NCBI GenBank assembly: GCA_963752755.1
Contig: CAVVZJ010000011.1
Location: 682,001-746,000, forward strand
DNA: 64,000 nt
From: CAVVZJ01 sp963752755
GTDB lineage: Bacteria > Planctomycetota > Planctomycetia > Isosphaerales > Isosphaeraceae
Reading direction: 5' to 3'
The notes under the pieces were generated by a model. That model did not search any database and was not told where the DNA came from. It saw only the letters and a program-made list of their open reading frames with translations. Position 1 is the first letter of the stretch; every line of letters begins with the position of its first letter. Position numbers and translations under genes: made by a program. Of this stretch, positions 18,478 through 29,060 are shown piece after piece.

Positions 18478-18936
18478 ATGCCGAAGAACCGGGACGACCG
18501 ACCGACCGCCGAGATGATCGCCGGGGAGTGCCTCGCCGTCCGGGTGCGGGCCCTGAACCGGGCCGTCACCGCCCTGTACGACGAGGCCCTGCGGCCCCAC
18601 GGCCTGCGGGTCGGGCAGTTGAACCTGCTGGTCGCCGTCGCCCGCATGGGCACCGCCAGGCCGGGGGACCTCTGCCGGGTCCTGAGGATGGAGAAGTCCA
18701 CGCTCAGCCGGGACGTCGAGGTGATGCGGCGCAACGGCTGGCTGGAGGTTGCGGACGGGAGGCGGGCGGGCCCGCCCCCTGCGGCTGTCGCCCGAGGGCA
18801 TGCCCTGCTGGAGCGGGTCGTCCCCGCCTGGCGGCAGGCCCAGGAGCAGGCCCGTCGGCTGCTCGGCGACGAGGGGTCCGAGGCCGTGCTGGCGTTGGCC
18901 CGCAGGCTCCAGGCGGGCGACACGCCGGGGCTCTGA
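18478..18936 (+). CDS. MarR family transcriptional regulator
   Basis: A winged-helix repressor. ATG 18478 was chosen because a GGAGG sits 9-13 bases upstream and the family homology starts at about residue 10 (IAGECLAVRVRALNRAVTALY). The DNA-binding helices are LNLLVAVARM and RPGDLCRVLRMEKSTLSRDV, followed by MRRNGWLEV. The wing (about 18765-18815) reads poorly as GRRAGPPPAAVARGHALLE; in another frame it reads RARPLRLSPEGM, the family consensus. Two compensating one-base changes have therefore scrambled the wing or are sequence errors. It is followed by O2 and the iron-sulfur gene, its likely target. Confidence 0.85.
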   Translation: MPKNRDDRPTAEMIAGECLAVRVRALNRAVTALYDEALRPHGLRVGQLNLLVAVARMGTARPGDLCRVLRMEKSTLSRDVEVMRRNGWLEVADGRRAGPPPAAVARGHALLERVVPAWRQAQEQARRLLGDEGSEAVLALARRLQAGDTPGL

Positions 18937-18957
18937 GTCATTTCTTTCGGCCCCTAT

Positions 18958-18971
18958 GTTGTATATACAAC
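18958..18971. promoter_or_regulatory. Operator dyad O2 upstream of the Fe-S/SCP2 gene
   Basis: GTTGTATATACAAC is a perfect 14-bp palindrome, 17 bp before the next start codon and followed by a GGAGGG ribosome site. Together with O1 it suggests that the MarR protein controls both genes. Confidence 0.78.
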
Positions 18972-18987
18972 AATTGGAGGGAGACCC

Positions 18988-20322
18988 ATGCCCAGGCTCG
19001 ACGACCATCCGACCGTGGTCCGGCACCGACTACGGCCCGCCCGAGAGACCCCCGAGCGGCTCGACGTCGAGCGGCTCCGGCGTCTCTGCCTGGAGGCCGG
19101 GGCCGACGACGTGGGCTTCGTCGCCCTCGACCGCCCCGAACTCGACGACCAGCGGGCCGAGATCCTCGGCCTCTACCCGTGGGCCAGGGGGCTGATCAGC
19201 ATCGTCTGCCGCATGAACCGGGAGCCGATCCGCAGCCCGGCCCGGTCGGTCGCCAACCTGGAGTTCCACCACTCGGGGGACCGCACCAACGAGGTCGCCC
19301 GCCGGATCGTCGCCGCCCTGGAGGCCGAGGGGGTGCGGGCGGTCAACCCGGCGATGGGCTTCCCGATGGAGATGGACCGCTACCCCGGCAAGATCTGGGT
19401 CGTCTCCCACAAGCCGGTCGCCGTGGCGGCGGGACTCGGACAGATGGGCATCCACCGCAACGTCATCCACCCGAAGTTCGGCAACTTCATCCTCCTGGCG
19501 ACGGTCCTGATCGACGCCGAGGTTTCCGAGCAGTCCCGGCCCATCGACTACAACCCGTGCCTGGAGTGCAAGCTGTGCGTGGCGGCCTGCCCGGTCGGGG
19601 CCATCGCCCCGGACGGCCACTTCGACTTCTCGGCCTGCCTGACGCACAACTACCGGGAGTTCCTCGGCGGCTTCGTGGACTGGGTGGAGCAGGTCGCCGA
19701 CAGCAAGGACGCCACGGACTACCGCCGCCGGGTCGAGGACTCGGAGACGGCCTCGATGTGGCAGAGCCTCGGGTTCGGCCCCAACTACAAGGCGGCGTAC
19801 TGCATGGCGGTCTGCCCGGCGGGCGAGGACGTGATCGGGCCGTTCCTGGCCGACCGGAAGCGGCTTCGTTAGCGAGGTGGTCGAGCCGCTGCGGGCCAAG
19901 GAGGAGCCGGTCTACGTCATCCCCGGCTCGGACGCCGAGGCGTATGTTGCTCGAAGCGGTTCCCGCACAAGCGGGCCAGGCGGGTGGGCGGCGGGCGGCG
20001 GCCCAAGTCGATCCGATCGTTCCTCTTCGTACTGCCGCACCTGTTCCAGCGGCACGCCTCGGCGGGCCTGGACGCCACCTATCACTTCACGTTCACCGGG
20101 GAGGAGGCCGCAGAGGCGACGGTCGTCATCCGGGACAAGGCGATCCGGGTCGAGCGAGGGCACGTCGGGCAGGCCGACCTGCACGTCACCGCCGACAGCC
20201 GGACCTGGTTGGGGTTCCTGGCGAAGGAGCGGAGCCTGGTCTGGGCGCTGCTGCGGCGGAAGGTCCGCCTGAAGGGCTCGCCCCGGCTGCTGCTGGCCTT
20301 CGGGCGCTGCTTCCCGTCCTGA
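18988..20322 (+). pseudogene. QueG-like 4Fe-4S protein fused to an SCP2 domain, two frame breaks
   Basis: ATG 18988 opens a 294-residue frame related to the epoxyqueuosine-reductase/reductive-dehalogenase ferredoxin fold. It contains CLECKLCVAACPVGAIAP (a 4Fe-4S motif) and CMAVCPAGEDV (the second Cys group). The first frame stops at 19872. The protein continues in another frame (VSEVVEPLRAKEEPVYVIPG), then after another break near 19955 as RFPHKRARRVGGGRRPKS to 20322. The last part (DATYHFTFTGEEA; LHVTADSRTWLGFLAKERS) is an SCP2 sterol-carrier-like domain. With both breaks repaired it would be about 440 residues. Its role is not known; a redox enzyme binding a hydrophobic ligand is an inference. 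Confidence 0.72.
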
Positions 20323-20396
20323 ACAACGTGGGCTTGGAGTCGTGGGCCACGGGCCGAGGCCCACGAGGGCTGCCTGTGGCGACTCGACGCCGAGCT

Positions 20397-20813
20397 TCAG
20401 CTATTGTCGGCGGGCTCGTCGGCGGGCGGCACGGAGAGGGACGACGGCCTCGTCGTCGGGATCATCCCCCATTCGGCCTCGCTCGAACCAACCGCTCCTG
20501 GCCGGGGCCGAGGGAGATAGATCCGCCTCCTCATCGTCGGCATCGCCCCCCGGACACGAGGGGGCACGACCTCGGGCGGCCCCTCGACGAACAGGCCGAG
20601 GAAGGCGCAGAGCTTGTCGATCCTCGCCTGGGGCAGGCCACGGCTGCCGTCGAGGAAGCGGTAGAGTTGCGTCCCGGTGACTCGAAGCACCTGGGCGATG
20701 TCGGCCACGGTGCTTTCGTGCAATTCCACCGCCCGACGGATGCGTTCACACAGGGCGGAATCGGGCGGATCGTTGAGCCGCCTGTCGAGGTCGCCCGCTG
20801 TCCCCATCCCCAT
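20397..20813 (-). CDS. Helix-turn-helix protein (lambda-repressor-like)
   Basis: From ATG 20813 (MGMGTAGDLDRRL) the protein has one compact DNA-binding domain, ELHESTVADIAQVLRVTGTQ followed by LYRFLDGSRGLPQARIDKLC, and a basic, Pro/Arg-rich tail with no recognised domain. The pattern is that of short Xre-type regulators found in mobile islands. It points away from the integrase genes and may regulate the island. A decayed relative lies directly upstream. Confidence 0.6.
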   Translation of the reverse strand: MGMGTAGDLDRRLNDPPDSALCERIRRAVELHESTVADIAQVLRVTGTQLYRFLDGSRGLPQARIDKLCAFLGLFVEGPPEVVPPRVRGAMPTMRRRIYLPRPRPGAVGSSEAEWGMIPTTRPSSLSVPPADEPADNS

Positions 20814-20844
20814 AATTCGGCGATCGGGATTCAGGTGGGCGGAA

Positions 20845-21056
20845 TTAATGGGTGAATGGTCCAGCTTGATCGACAAGTTCAGGGATTTGCCGATCTCGTC
20901 GAGCGCTGCCGGGACAGGTTCCTGGTGCCGCTGAGGAATCGGTAGACGTTCCGGGCCGAGACTTTGTGAGCTTGTCGTAGCGATACGGGGGCAAGCCGGA
21001 GTCCCGGATCGCCTGCCTGACACCGTAGCTGAGGCGATCTTCGTTGGTGTCCATCG
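20845..21056 (-). pseudogene. Decayed paralogue of the helix-turn-helix protein
   Basis: Pieces in three frames make one domain: MDTNEDRLSYGVRQAIRDSG, then VSARNVYRFLSGTRNLSRQR, then LDEIGKSLNLSIKL. The centre matches the neighbour's VTGTQLYRFLDGSRGLPQAR. Two one-base breaks separate the pieces. It is either a tandem duplicate in decay or an affected assembly. Confidence 0.5.
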
Positions 21057-21223
21057 GTCTCGCACGGCCCAGCGATTCGGTCCGGGTCCGGGATGATTTT
21101 ACAACCTGTTGGTCGGGCGCTACCATGCGGGGGTCCCAGTCGGCAGTGAGTAAATCCAGGACTCACATGGGTGCCGAATTACGGTGTTGCGAGGCTCGGG
21201 AGTGAAGGAGGCGACCAAACGAG

Positions 21224-21991
21224 ATGAGCAACGAGGCACGGGCAAGAGACCGGGGACCCTACCGCCTGATCGAGTCGGGCTTCGCCGGAACCGAATTGTA
21301 CGAGGCTATCGCCGAACGCAACGCCACGAACCGTCGTCGGCTCGAAGGCCCGGCTCCCAGTTCCGGGCCGGGCCGGGTTCGACTCATCCACGGGGCGAAC
21401 GAGGACGTCCTGCCCGTCGGGGGCATGAGGGTGGGCAAGGTGCGGTTCGAGTTCAGCGGCCTTTTCAACATTTCCCCCGACGCCGATGCCTTCCTCTCGG
21501 GCCAGCCGGTCGCCGAGGGCTACGTGCTGCGGCATGGCGAGATCCTGGAGTTCCTCCAGACGTGGGGCCGCAAGGGCGTCGGGCGGGTGTGGAAGGGCGA
21601 GGGCGAGATCCGTGATTCCTTCGGGTTGTCCGACGAGCAGTACGAGCACTGGCTCTCGCTCGGCCTGCCGGTCCACCGGTTCCCCGACGGTGGCGTCATC
21701 ATGACGGAGACCGACTTCGACGCCTGGTCGAGGGGGGTCCTCCTGCCGGAGGTGACACCGGATGGTAACGATCGGCAGGCCGTCGGCTCCTGCCCCGACC
21801 TGCTCAGCGAGGCGCAGGCGGTCCGCTACCTTCGGCTCGATTCGATCGAGATTAAGAACCCGGAGGAGATCTTGCGGAGATATCGCAAGGAGGGGCACCT
21901 CAGGGGGACTCAGGTCAGCAAGCGGGTCTTCTACCTGCGGAGCGAACTCGACGCCTTCCTCAAGCGCCTGACCGACATCAACCCACGCTGA
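21224..21991 (+). CDS. Excisionase-like helix-turn-helix protein upstream of integrase
   Basis: A 255-residue protein. The N-terminal part (RVRLIHGANEDVLPVGGMRV) is not recognised. The C-terminal 60 residues, LLSEAQAVRYLRLDSIEI and RRYRKEGHLRGTQVSKRVFY, form a MerR/excisionase-type winged helix (helix_turn_helix_17-like). It ends 17 bases before the integrase start, so the two are probably co-transcribed. The position and fold suggest a recombination directionality factor, which is an inference. Confidence 0.65.
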   Translation: MSNEARARDRGPYRLIESGFAGTELYEAIAERNATNRRRLEGPAPSSGPGRVRLIHGANEDVLPVGGMRVGKVRFEFSGLFNISPDADAFLSGQPVAEGYVLRHGEILEFLQTWGRKGVGRVWKGEGEIRDSFGLSDEQYEHWLSLGLPVHRFPDGGVIMTETDFDAWSRGVLLPEVTPDGNDRQAVGSCPDLLSEAQAVRYLRLDSIEIKNPEEILRRYRKEGHLRGTQVSKRVFYLRSELDAFLKRLTDINPR

Positions 21992-22008
21992 CCGACAAGA
22001 ACCTTCCC

Positions 22009-23435
<1,427 letters not shown>

Positions 23436-24458
23436 CTGATAATGCATTTTTTCAGTAGAAGTTATGCAGTTGACGACTTCGACAGTGTAATGAAGGGCTG
23501 CGCCTAGTAGCTCCGAAGGGCTTCCCGGATCAGCCTCAGCTTCGCCTCGAACCCACTGATCCCGGTGGTGAAGAATTGCCATTCCGGCCACAGGAACGCC
23601 CGGCTCGCCAACTCGATGTGATGACGCTGCACCCGCTCCGTGCGGGCCTGGCACCGCTCCACGCCGCAGTTTTGTATTAGCTACTGATGATAGTTCTCGA
23701 TCCCGAAACCGATCTCGGCGTAATGCCGCCGCATCCCGACGTCCATCCCCAGGTCGTCGGTAGCCCAGTATTTCGTGTCGCGATTGGAGGTGGCGATCCG
23801 GAAGACCTGGATCAGGCCGTAGTCCTATGCGCACCACCCTGCCCGAGGCGGCGATGGCCACCGTGTCCAGCGCCCGGTTACGGCGGTCCGCGGGGGTGGC
23901 CAGACGATTGCCTGACAGGTGGGTCAGCCACCGCCAGCCGTGGTCCCGGACCCGCTTGAGGTTCTCCAGGCTGGCGTACCAGCCGTCGAACCGCACGTAT
24001 CGCGGGGCGAAGCCGCGAACCCAGGCCATCAGCAGCATCTCCCAGAAGGGTCATGCCTGGACAGGCCGTCGGCTTTGCTGTAGAGGCGGTAGTCGACCGG
24101 GACCTTGCGATTGCCGTCGGTCCACAGCGCGGTGATCAGATTGATGCCGTGGACGGGCTTGTTGTGTTTGCTCATCCAATGGCGAGTGACCAAGTCGATC
24201 TTCCCGGGCGTAGGGCTTATTGAGCGTACTATCTTCGATAACCAGCACGCCGCGGCCCTTCTCGATCAGCGGCTCGGCCTCCTCCCAGAGGGTGTCCGGG
24301 TCGGGCGCCAGGCGGGTCAGCAGCCGGGTGAAGGTGTCGTGGTCCGGGGCTCGGGTCGAGTCGGGTTGCACGCGAACGGCCTCCGTACAGCTGACCGGCC
24401 CTGGGGCGGCGACCGAGAAGTTGAGGTAGTCGAACTCGTCACAGCGAGGGGCGTTCAT
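23436..24458 (-). pseudogene. DDE transposase (IS701-like), several frame breaks
   Basis: The start is ATG 24458 (MNAPRCDEFDYLNFSV). Recognisable segments are GVLVIEDSTLNKPYA (first catalytic Asp), then after a break VRFDGWYASLENLKRVRD (second Asp) and WRWLTHLSGNRLATPADRRN. Further breaks follow near 24060, 23830 and 23690, and the end fades near 23450. The family is the cyanobacterial/planctomycete IS701-like group. It lies directly against the 5' side of tRNA-Gly. It is inactive. Confidence 0.65.
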
Positions 24459-24688
24459 GACTTGACTATTCGAATCGGTGAACATTTGGACAATGCTGCC
24501 AGCCAGCCAACTACTACGCATCTCCTATTCAGGACGGCAAACTTGACTAACTTTAGAGTTCATATTACCGCGGAGGGTGGAGTTGTCAAGATACTGGCTT
24601 GCTCAGGCAGGACGATTGCAAAGTCCGATTCGCTCATTATTTTCTTGACGGGGAGGGACTTGCTCCATCTACACCGGGACGGACCACC

Positions 24689-25836
24689 ATGAGCTCCCCA
24701 ACCGCCGATTCGCTCCTGGCCGCCTTCGGCCGGATCACCGACCCCCGAGACCGTCGTGGGGTCCGCCACCCGTTCGATAGCCTGTTGGCCTTGACCTTCC
24801 TCGGCTTACTCTGCCGCCAGGTCGATATCGCGGCCATCGCCCGTTGGGCCAAGCACAACTGGCGCCAGTTGCGCGAGCCCTTGGGCTTCACGCGATCGTA
24901 CGCGCCCCACTCCACCACGCTCATCCGGGCGGCCGCCTGCTACCGCGTCGAGCAGTTCCGCGAGGCCCTGGCCCTCTGGCTGGCCGCCGTGCTGGCCGAG
25001 GATGGCCCGACAGTCGCCGCCGTCGATGGCAAGACCAGCAAGCAGGCCTTCGACCGCGACGGCCACCCGATCCACGTGCTCAACGTCTTCGCCCATGAGC
25101 TGAAGCTCGCCCTGGCCGGCTGGCCGACCGACGGCGATAAGAAGACCGAGCCGGAGGTGCTCAAGGCCCACCTCGACGAGTTGTTCGCCGCCTATCCCTC
25201 CTTGCGGGTGCTGACCGGCGACGCGATGTTCTGCCAGCGTCCGCTGGCCCGAGCGATCATCGAGGCCGATCGGGACTACCTCCTGGCGGTCAAGGACAAC
25301 CAACCCGAGTTGCACGCGGCCGCCGGTCTGGCCTTCGCGGCCGCCACGGCCGAGACCGCCGCCGCCACGACGCGGGAAAAAAACGCGGCGGCGTGGTGAC
25401 ACGACGGCTCTGGCTGGACGTCGCCACGGCCGACTATGCGTCCGAGACGCTGAACTTCCCTGGGCTCCGGATGCTGCTGCGGGTCGACTGCGAGAGCCGT
25501 CCCCGCGGCGGCGAGCCGACCGTCGAGACGCGGTACTTCGCCAGCAGCCTGGACCCGTCCCGGGTCACAGCCGGCCGGTTGCGGGAACTGGTACGGGGCC
25601 ATTGGCAGGTGGAGAACAGCCTCCACTTCGTCAAAGATCGCTGGTGGGACGAGGACCGACACGTCTGTCGCCGTCCCGGATTGGCCGCCGGGTTTACCGC
25701 GTTGCTGTCCGCGGCCCTGAGTGTGCTCCGGGTGACGGGGTGTCAGGCGGCCGAGGGCGCGATGAGGGGAGCGGCCGATGCCTTGAATCAGGACATCGGT
25801 CGGGCGATCCGCCTGCTTCAGAGCGCTCGGAAATAA
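24689..25836 (+). CDS. ISAs1 family transposase (-1 shift at A-AAA-AAC)
   Basis: Start ATG 24689 (MSSPTADSLLAAFGRITDPR), the standard ISAs1 N-terminus (DPRDRRGVRHPFDSLLAL). Catalytic sites are VAAVDGKTSKQAFD (first D) and RVLTGDAMFCQRPL (second D), then RDYLLAVKDNQPEL. The frame stops at 25399; the C-terminal third (VTRRLWLDVATADYASE to NSLHFVKDRWWDEDRH) is in the -1 frame. The join is at A7 (25377-25383), read GAA AAA AAC, a perfect A-AAA-AAC slippery heptamer. The native 3' end is replaced: the stop TAA at 25834-25836 belongs to the terminal repeat of the nested IS5. Confidence 0.85.
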
Positions 25837-26731
25837 TGAGCCGAACGGCACACTGACTGCTCCTTCGTGAATCGGAGAGTGAGCCCCGGGACCGAAGGAG
25901 CACAGGCCATGAAACCGCTCGTCAGCGATGCCCTCTGGGAACGCCTCCAACCGCTGCTGCCGCCCCCGCCCCCACGCCGCTTCCGCTTCCCCGGCCGCAA
26001 GCCCCTGGATTACCGCAAGATCCTCACCGGCATCCTCTTCGTGCTCAAGACCGGCATCGCCTGGGACGACCTGCCCGCCGAGTGGGGCTGCGGCTGCGGC
26101 AAGACCTGTAGTCACTACCTGCGACTCTGGCACCAGGCGGGCGTCTGGCTCAAGTTGCACGCCGTGTTGCTGGCCGAACTCAACGGCGCCGACCAGATCG
26201 ACTGGGAGCGGGCGCTGATCGACGCCTCCTTTGCCGAGGCTCCCGAAGGGGGCGAGGACACGGGCCCAAATCCCACCGACCGCGGCAGATCGGGCAGCAA
26301 GCACCACGTGATGACCGATGCGCACGGTATCCCCTTGTCCGCGACCGTGACCGCGGCCAACGTCAACGAGGTCACGCAAGTCTTCGCGGTCCTGGACGAC
26401 ATGCCGCCGGTCGGCGGCAAGCCCGGGCCGAAGCGGCAGAAGCCCGAGCGCCTGCAAGGCGACCGCGGCTATGACTCCGAACCGGTGCGGCAGGAGTTGC
26501 GCCGGCGGGGGATCACCCCGATCCTGGCCGCCCGCAACACCGAGCACGGGAGCGGGCTGGGGGTCTTCCGCTGGTTCGTGGAGCGGACCATCTCCTGGCT
26601 GCATTCGTTCGGCCGCCTGCGGCGCCGTCTGGATCGGCTCACGGAGCTTCAGGAGGCGTTCCTCCATCTGGCCTGTGCCCTGATCTGTTTGAGGTTCCTG
26701 GGACCATAACCTCATTTTTTCCGAGCGCTCT
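25820..26731 (+). mobile_element. IS5 family element nested in ISAs1
   Basis: 21-bp inverted repeats at 25820-25840 and 26711-26731 (starting AGAGCGCTCGGAAA) match at 20 positions. The element inserted at the 3' end of the ISAs1 transposase gene. Confidence 0.87.
25909..26709 (+). CDS. IS5 family transposase
   Basis: 266 residues from ATG 25909 (MKPLVSDALWERLQPLLPPP), following GGAG. Catalytic blocks are RALIDASFAEAPEGGE (first D), LQGDRGYDSEPVRQ (second D) and FRWFVERTISWLHSFGRLR (E). The GSKHHVMTDAHGIP and CGCGKTCSHYLRLW motifs are typical of IS427-type IS5. It differs clearly from the transposase at 6629, so the two are separate elements. It appears intact. Confidence 0.92.
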   Translation: MKPLVSDALWERLQPLLPPPPPRRFRFPGRKPLDYRKILTGILFVLKTGIAWDDLPAEWGCGCGKTCSHYLRLWHQAGVWLKLHAVLLAELNGADQIDWERALIDASFAEAPEGGEDTGPNPTDRGRSGSKHHVMTDAHGIPLSATVTAANVNEVTQVFAVLDDMPPVGGKPGPKRQKPERLQGDRGYDSEPVRQELRRRGITPILAARNTEHGSGLGVFRWFVERTISWLHSFGRLRRRLDRLTELQEAFLHLACALICLRFLGP

Positions 26732-26763
26732 TACGGGCTCGACTTCATGACTTTGCAATCGTC

Positions 26764-27318
26764 CTGGCCGGCAGTATCGACAGCCAGACGGTCAAGGGGG
26801 CCGAGGTCGGCGGCGAGCGGGGCTATGACGGCGGCCAGAAGATCCGAGGGCGGAAGCGACACATCATCGTGGACACGCTGGGCTTGCTGCTGGTTGTGGT
26901 GGTCACGGCAGCCTCGGCCGACGATGGGACGACAGCCCCCGAGGTGCTGGGCCAGTTGACGCCCGAGCATCGGAGCCGACTGAAGTTGATCTGGGCCGAT
27001 GGCAAGCACCACAACCGCCGGCTGGACGGCTGGATGGAGCAGCAGGGGGTCAGCTACGTGGTCGAAGTGGTCAGCCGGCCGGCGGGTGCCCAGGGCTTCG
27101 TGCTGCTGCACCGCCGCTGGGTAGTGGAGCGGACCTTCGCCTGGTTGGGGCGGAATCGGCGGCACAGTCGAGACTACGAGCACCACACCCGTTCGAGCGA
27201 GGCGATGCTGCGAATCAGTTCGATTCATCGGATGCTCAGACTCTTGAGGCCCGATCAGTCGAAGAAGCCGATACCGTTCAAATACCGAGAAACACAGGCA
27301 AGAATTCCCGGATAGCCT
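26764..27318 (+). pseudogene. IS5 family transposase, 3' fragment with right end
   Basis: It starts abruptly after the ISAs1 right repeat with GSIDSQTVKGAEVGGERG (first D) and continues intact through LIWADGKHHNRRLDG (second D) and RRWVVERTFAWLGRNRRHSRDYE (E) to a stop at 27315. It is closely related to the transposase at 15089-15952. The element's right end, CCCGGATAGCCT near 27307-27318, resembles the terminal repeat of that IS5. The N-terminal 90 or so residues were lost on insertion of, or recombination with, ISAs1. Confidence 0.85.
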
Positions 27319-27324
27319 GTAACA

Positions 27325-27499
27325 CTACTCCGTTTATGTTCCGCAACTTCTTGCACAAAAAGAGGTTATGGCGTCGATCGGAGCGAAAAATGCTGGTGAT
27401 TGCATCCATGTGATCCGGCGAAACTTCTCTGTTGCCAAGAATTGCAGCAAAAAATACCACGCACTCATGCGTAGCGGGCGAGGCATCGTAACGGAGTAG
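27325..27499. mobile_element. 175-bp miniature inverted-repeat element, copy 2
   Basis: The ends are CTACTCCGTT (27325-27334, then diverged) and CGTAACGGAGTAG (27487-27499). Length and end sequences equal those of copy 1 (7534-7708). In inverse orientation the interiors align at a modest level, for example CATGGA[CT]GCAAT. It is flanked by TA on the right and CA on the left. Confidence 0.7.
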
Positions 27500-27507
27500 T
27501 AGTAAAA

Positions 27508-29000
27508 GCGCCTAACCCCAATACCGTTCAACGGCGCATAACCACCGCCTCTGGAAAGGTTTTCCTCAAGGGCGGAAGGTGTCGATGTTCCGATCGCTTC
27601 TTCTTCCATTTCGACATCTTCCGCTTGATCACTCGCGGATTGATCCGGTTCCGGCGTGGGTCGGTGCGCTCCATCTGCATCTCCCAGAGCACGCCCGGAT
27701 ACCACGCCTCGAACGCTGCGGGCGTCCGGCTCTCGCACTCCGGCAGCCGGCACTTCAGGATCTGGAAGCAACCCGTGAACGACAGCGCGTCCGGGTCCAG
27801 ACCCGCCGTCGCGGCGGCCTCGCACATCAGCGACCGGATCACGAAATGGCCCAGCGACCGGGCGTACAACTCCTGGATCACCCCGGCGGGCGTCTCGCTC
27901 CGCAACTGGGCCGGCTTGGTCGCTCGCCGCGGGTCCTGATGGGTCTTCTGCTCGTCGAAGGTCCGTTCCTCTTCCCAGCGTTCATGATAAAGGATGATCA
28001 ATCCCGTCGCCGGGTGGGCCGTCGCGTCGAGCAGGTTGGTGATCAGGACGTGCTCCTCGCCGTGGCCGACCCGTTGCGGGTCGTCCAGCGTGTACCGGAT
28101 CACCCGGACGGTGATCCCGTCGCGGTCCTGGCGGCGGTCGGCCTCGTTCCGGTAGATCTTGGCCAGGTACGAGCCGTCGGCCAGCACGTGAATCGGCCGC
28201 AGGATCAACGACTTGACGACCCGCGCCAGGAGCTTCCCACCCGCGCCTCCAACTGCCGCCACCGCTCGTCGCTGAAGAACGCCCGGTCCAGCCGCAGGAG
28301 CATCCCCGGGGTGAGGTGCCGGAGCAAGCCGGCGACCATGGCTCGCTCGTCGCTACGGCCGGGCCGCACGACGAAGGCGACCTCGGCATGGGTCCCCAGT
28401 TCGACCAGGCTGAGCTTGCGGATCTGGGGGAAGGCGCCGTCGCCCCGCGGCCCCGCCGAAGGCGGTCGCGTTGGCGTCCGAGTCGGGCACGTCGAGGACC
28501 GTGCCGTCGAGGCCCATCAGGCGCAGTCCCTGGTAGAAGGCCCCCGGGGTCTCGGGTCGCCCCAGCGGGCGGACGACCCGGCCGAAGAGATGCCGCAGGG
28601 GCGCCACGCCGAGCCGCCGTCGGGCCATGCACAGGTTCGAGCGCGGCGGCGACGCCTCGCCGACGCGGAGCCGGCGGGCGTGCTTGAAGACCTGGCGGAT
28701 CGGCAGGTCGGTCAACAAGCCCATCGCGAGCACCACCCGAAGGATGACCTCGTAGGTCAGGACGCAATCGCAGGTGTTGACCCGGCCGGTTGCCGCCAGT
28801 GCTTGTCGGATGTCCTCGGTGCGGATAACCTGTTCGCGTCCCGCCAGGCGATCCAAGATCCGGCCCGCCTCATCGGCCGGGAGCGTGCATTGTCCTCGTG
28901 GCATGCGAGTCGCGGCCTCCTGGTTGCCTCGGTTCTCAGCAAACCTAAGGTAACAGGAGGCTGTGACTTGCGCCAATTTGAACGGTATTGGGATTAACGC
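27508..29000 (-). mobile_element. IS4 family element
   Basis: Inverted repeats CCCAATACCGTTCAA (27517-27531) and its exact complement (28978-28992) lie near the ends; the outermost bases match less well. The element carries one frameshifted transposase and directly follows miniature element copy 2. Confidence 0.75.
27528..28904 (-). pseudogene. IS4 family transposase, two frame breaks
   Basis: Start ATG 28904 (MPRGQCTLPADEAGRIL). The N-terminal domain continues to LRLMGLDGTVLDVPDSDANA (first catalytic Asp). After a one-base break near 28455 come FPQIRKLSLVELGTHAEV and LLRLDRAFFSDERW (second Asp). After another break near 28240, KLLARVVKSLILRPIHVL and LYHERWEEERTFDEQKTH (Glu, the YREK-type signature) lead to a stop at 27528. 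The order and spacing are those of IS4 proteins with an insertion domain. It is inactive as read. Confidence 0.8.
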
Positions 29001-29060
29001 CATTCCGCTATGTCCCCCTTTTCCTGTCGAGTGCGGTGAGGATCTCCCGGCGTGTCATCG

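Larger units (their letters stand above)
24610..26763 (+). mobile_element. ISAs1 family element with nested IS5
   Basis: GGACGATTGCAAAGTC at 24610-24625 has its exact complement at 26748-26763, bounding 2,154 bp. Inside are the ISAs1 transposase and an IS5 at 25820-26731. The right junction runs directly into an IS5 transposase fragment. No target duplication was found, which fits a later deletion at the left side. Confidence 0.8.

Noticed and set aside
18441..20855. An 804-codon open frame on the plus strand
   Set aside because: It is the out-of-phase reading of the MarR and Fe-S/SCP2 genes, extremely rich in Arg, Gly and Pro, with no domain; a GC-rich shadow.
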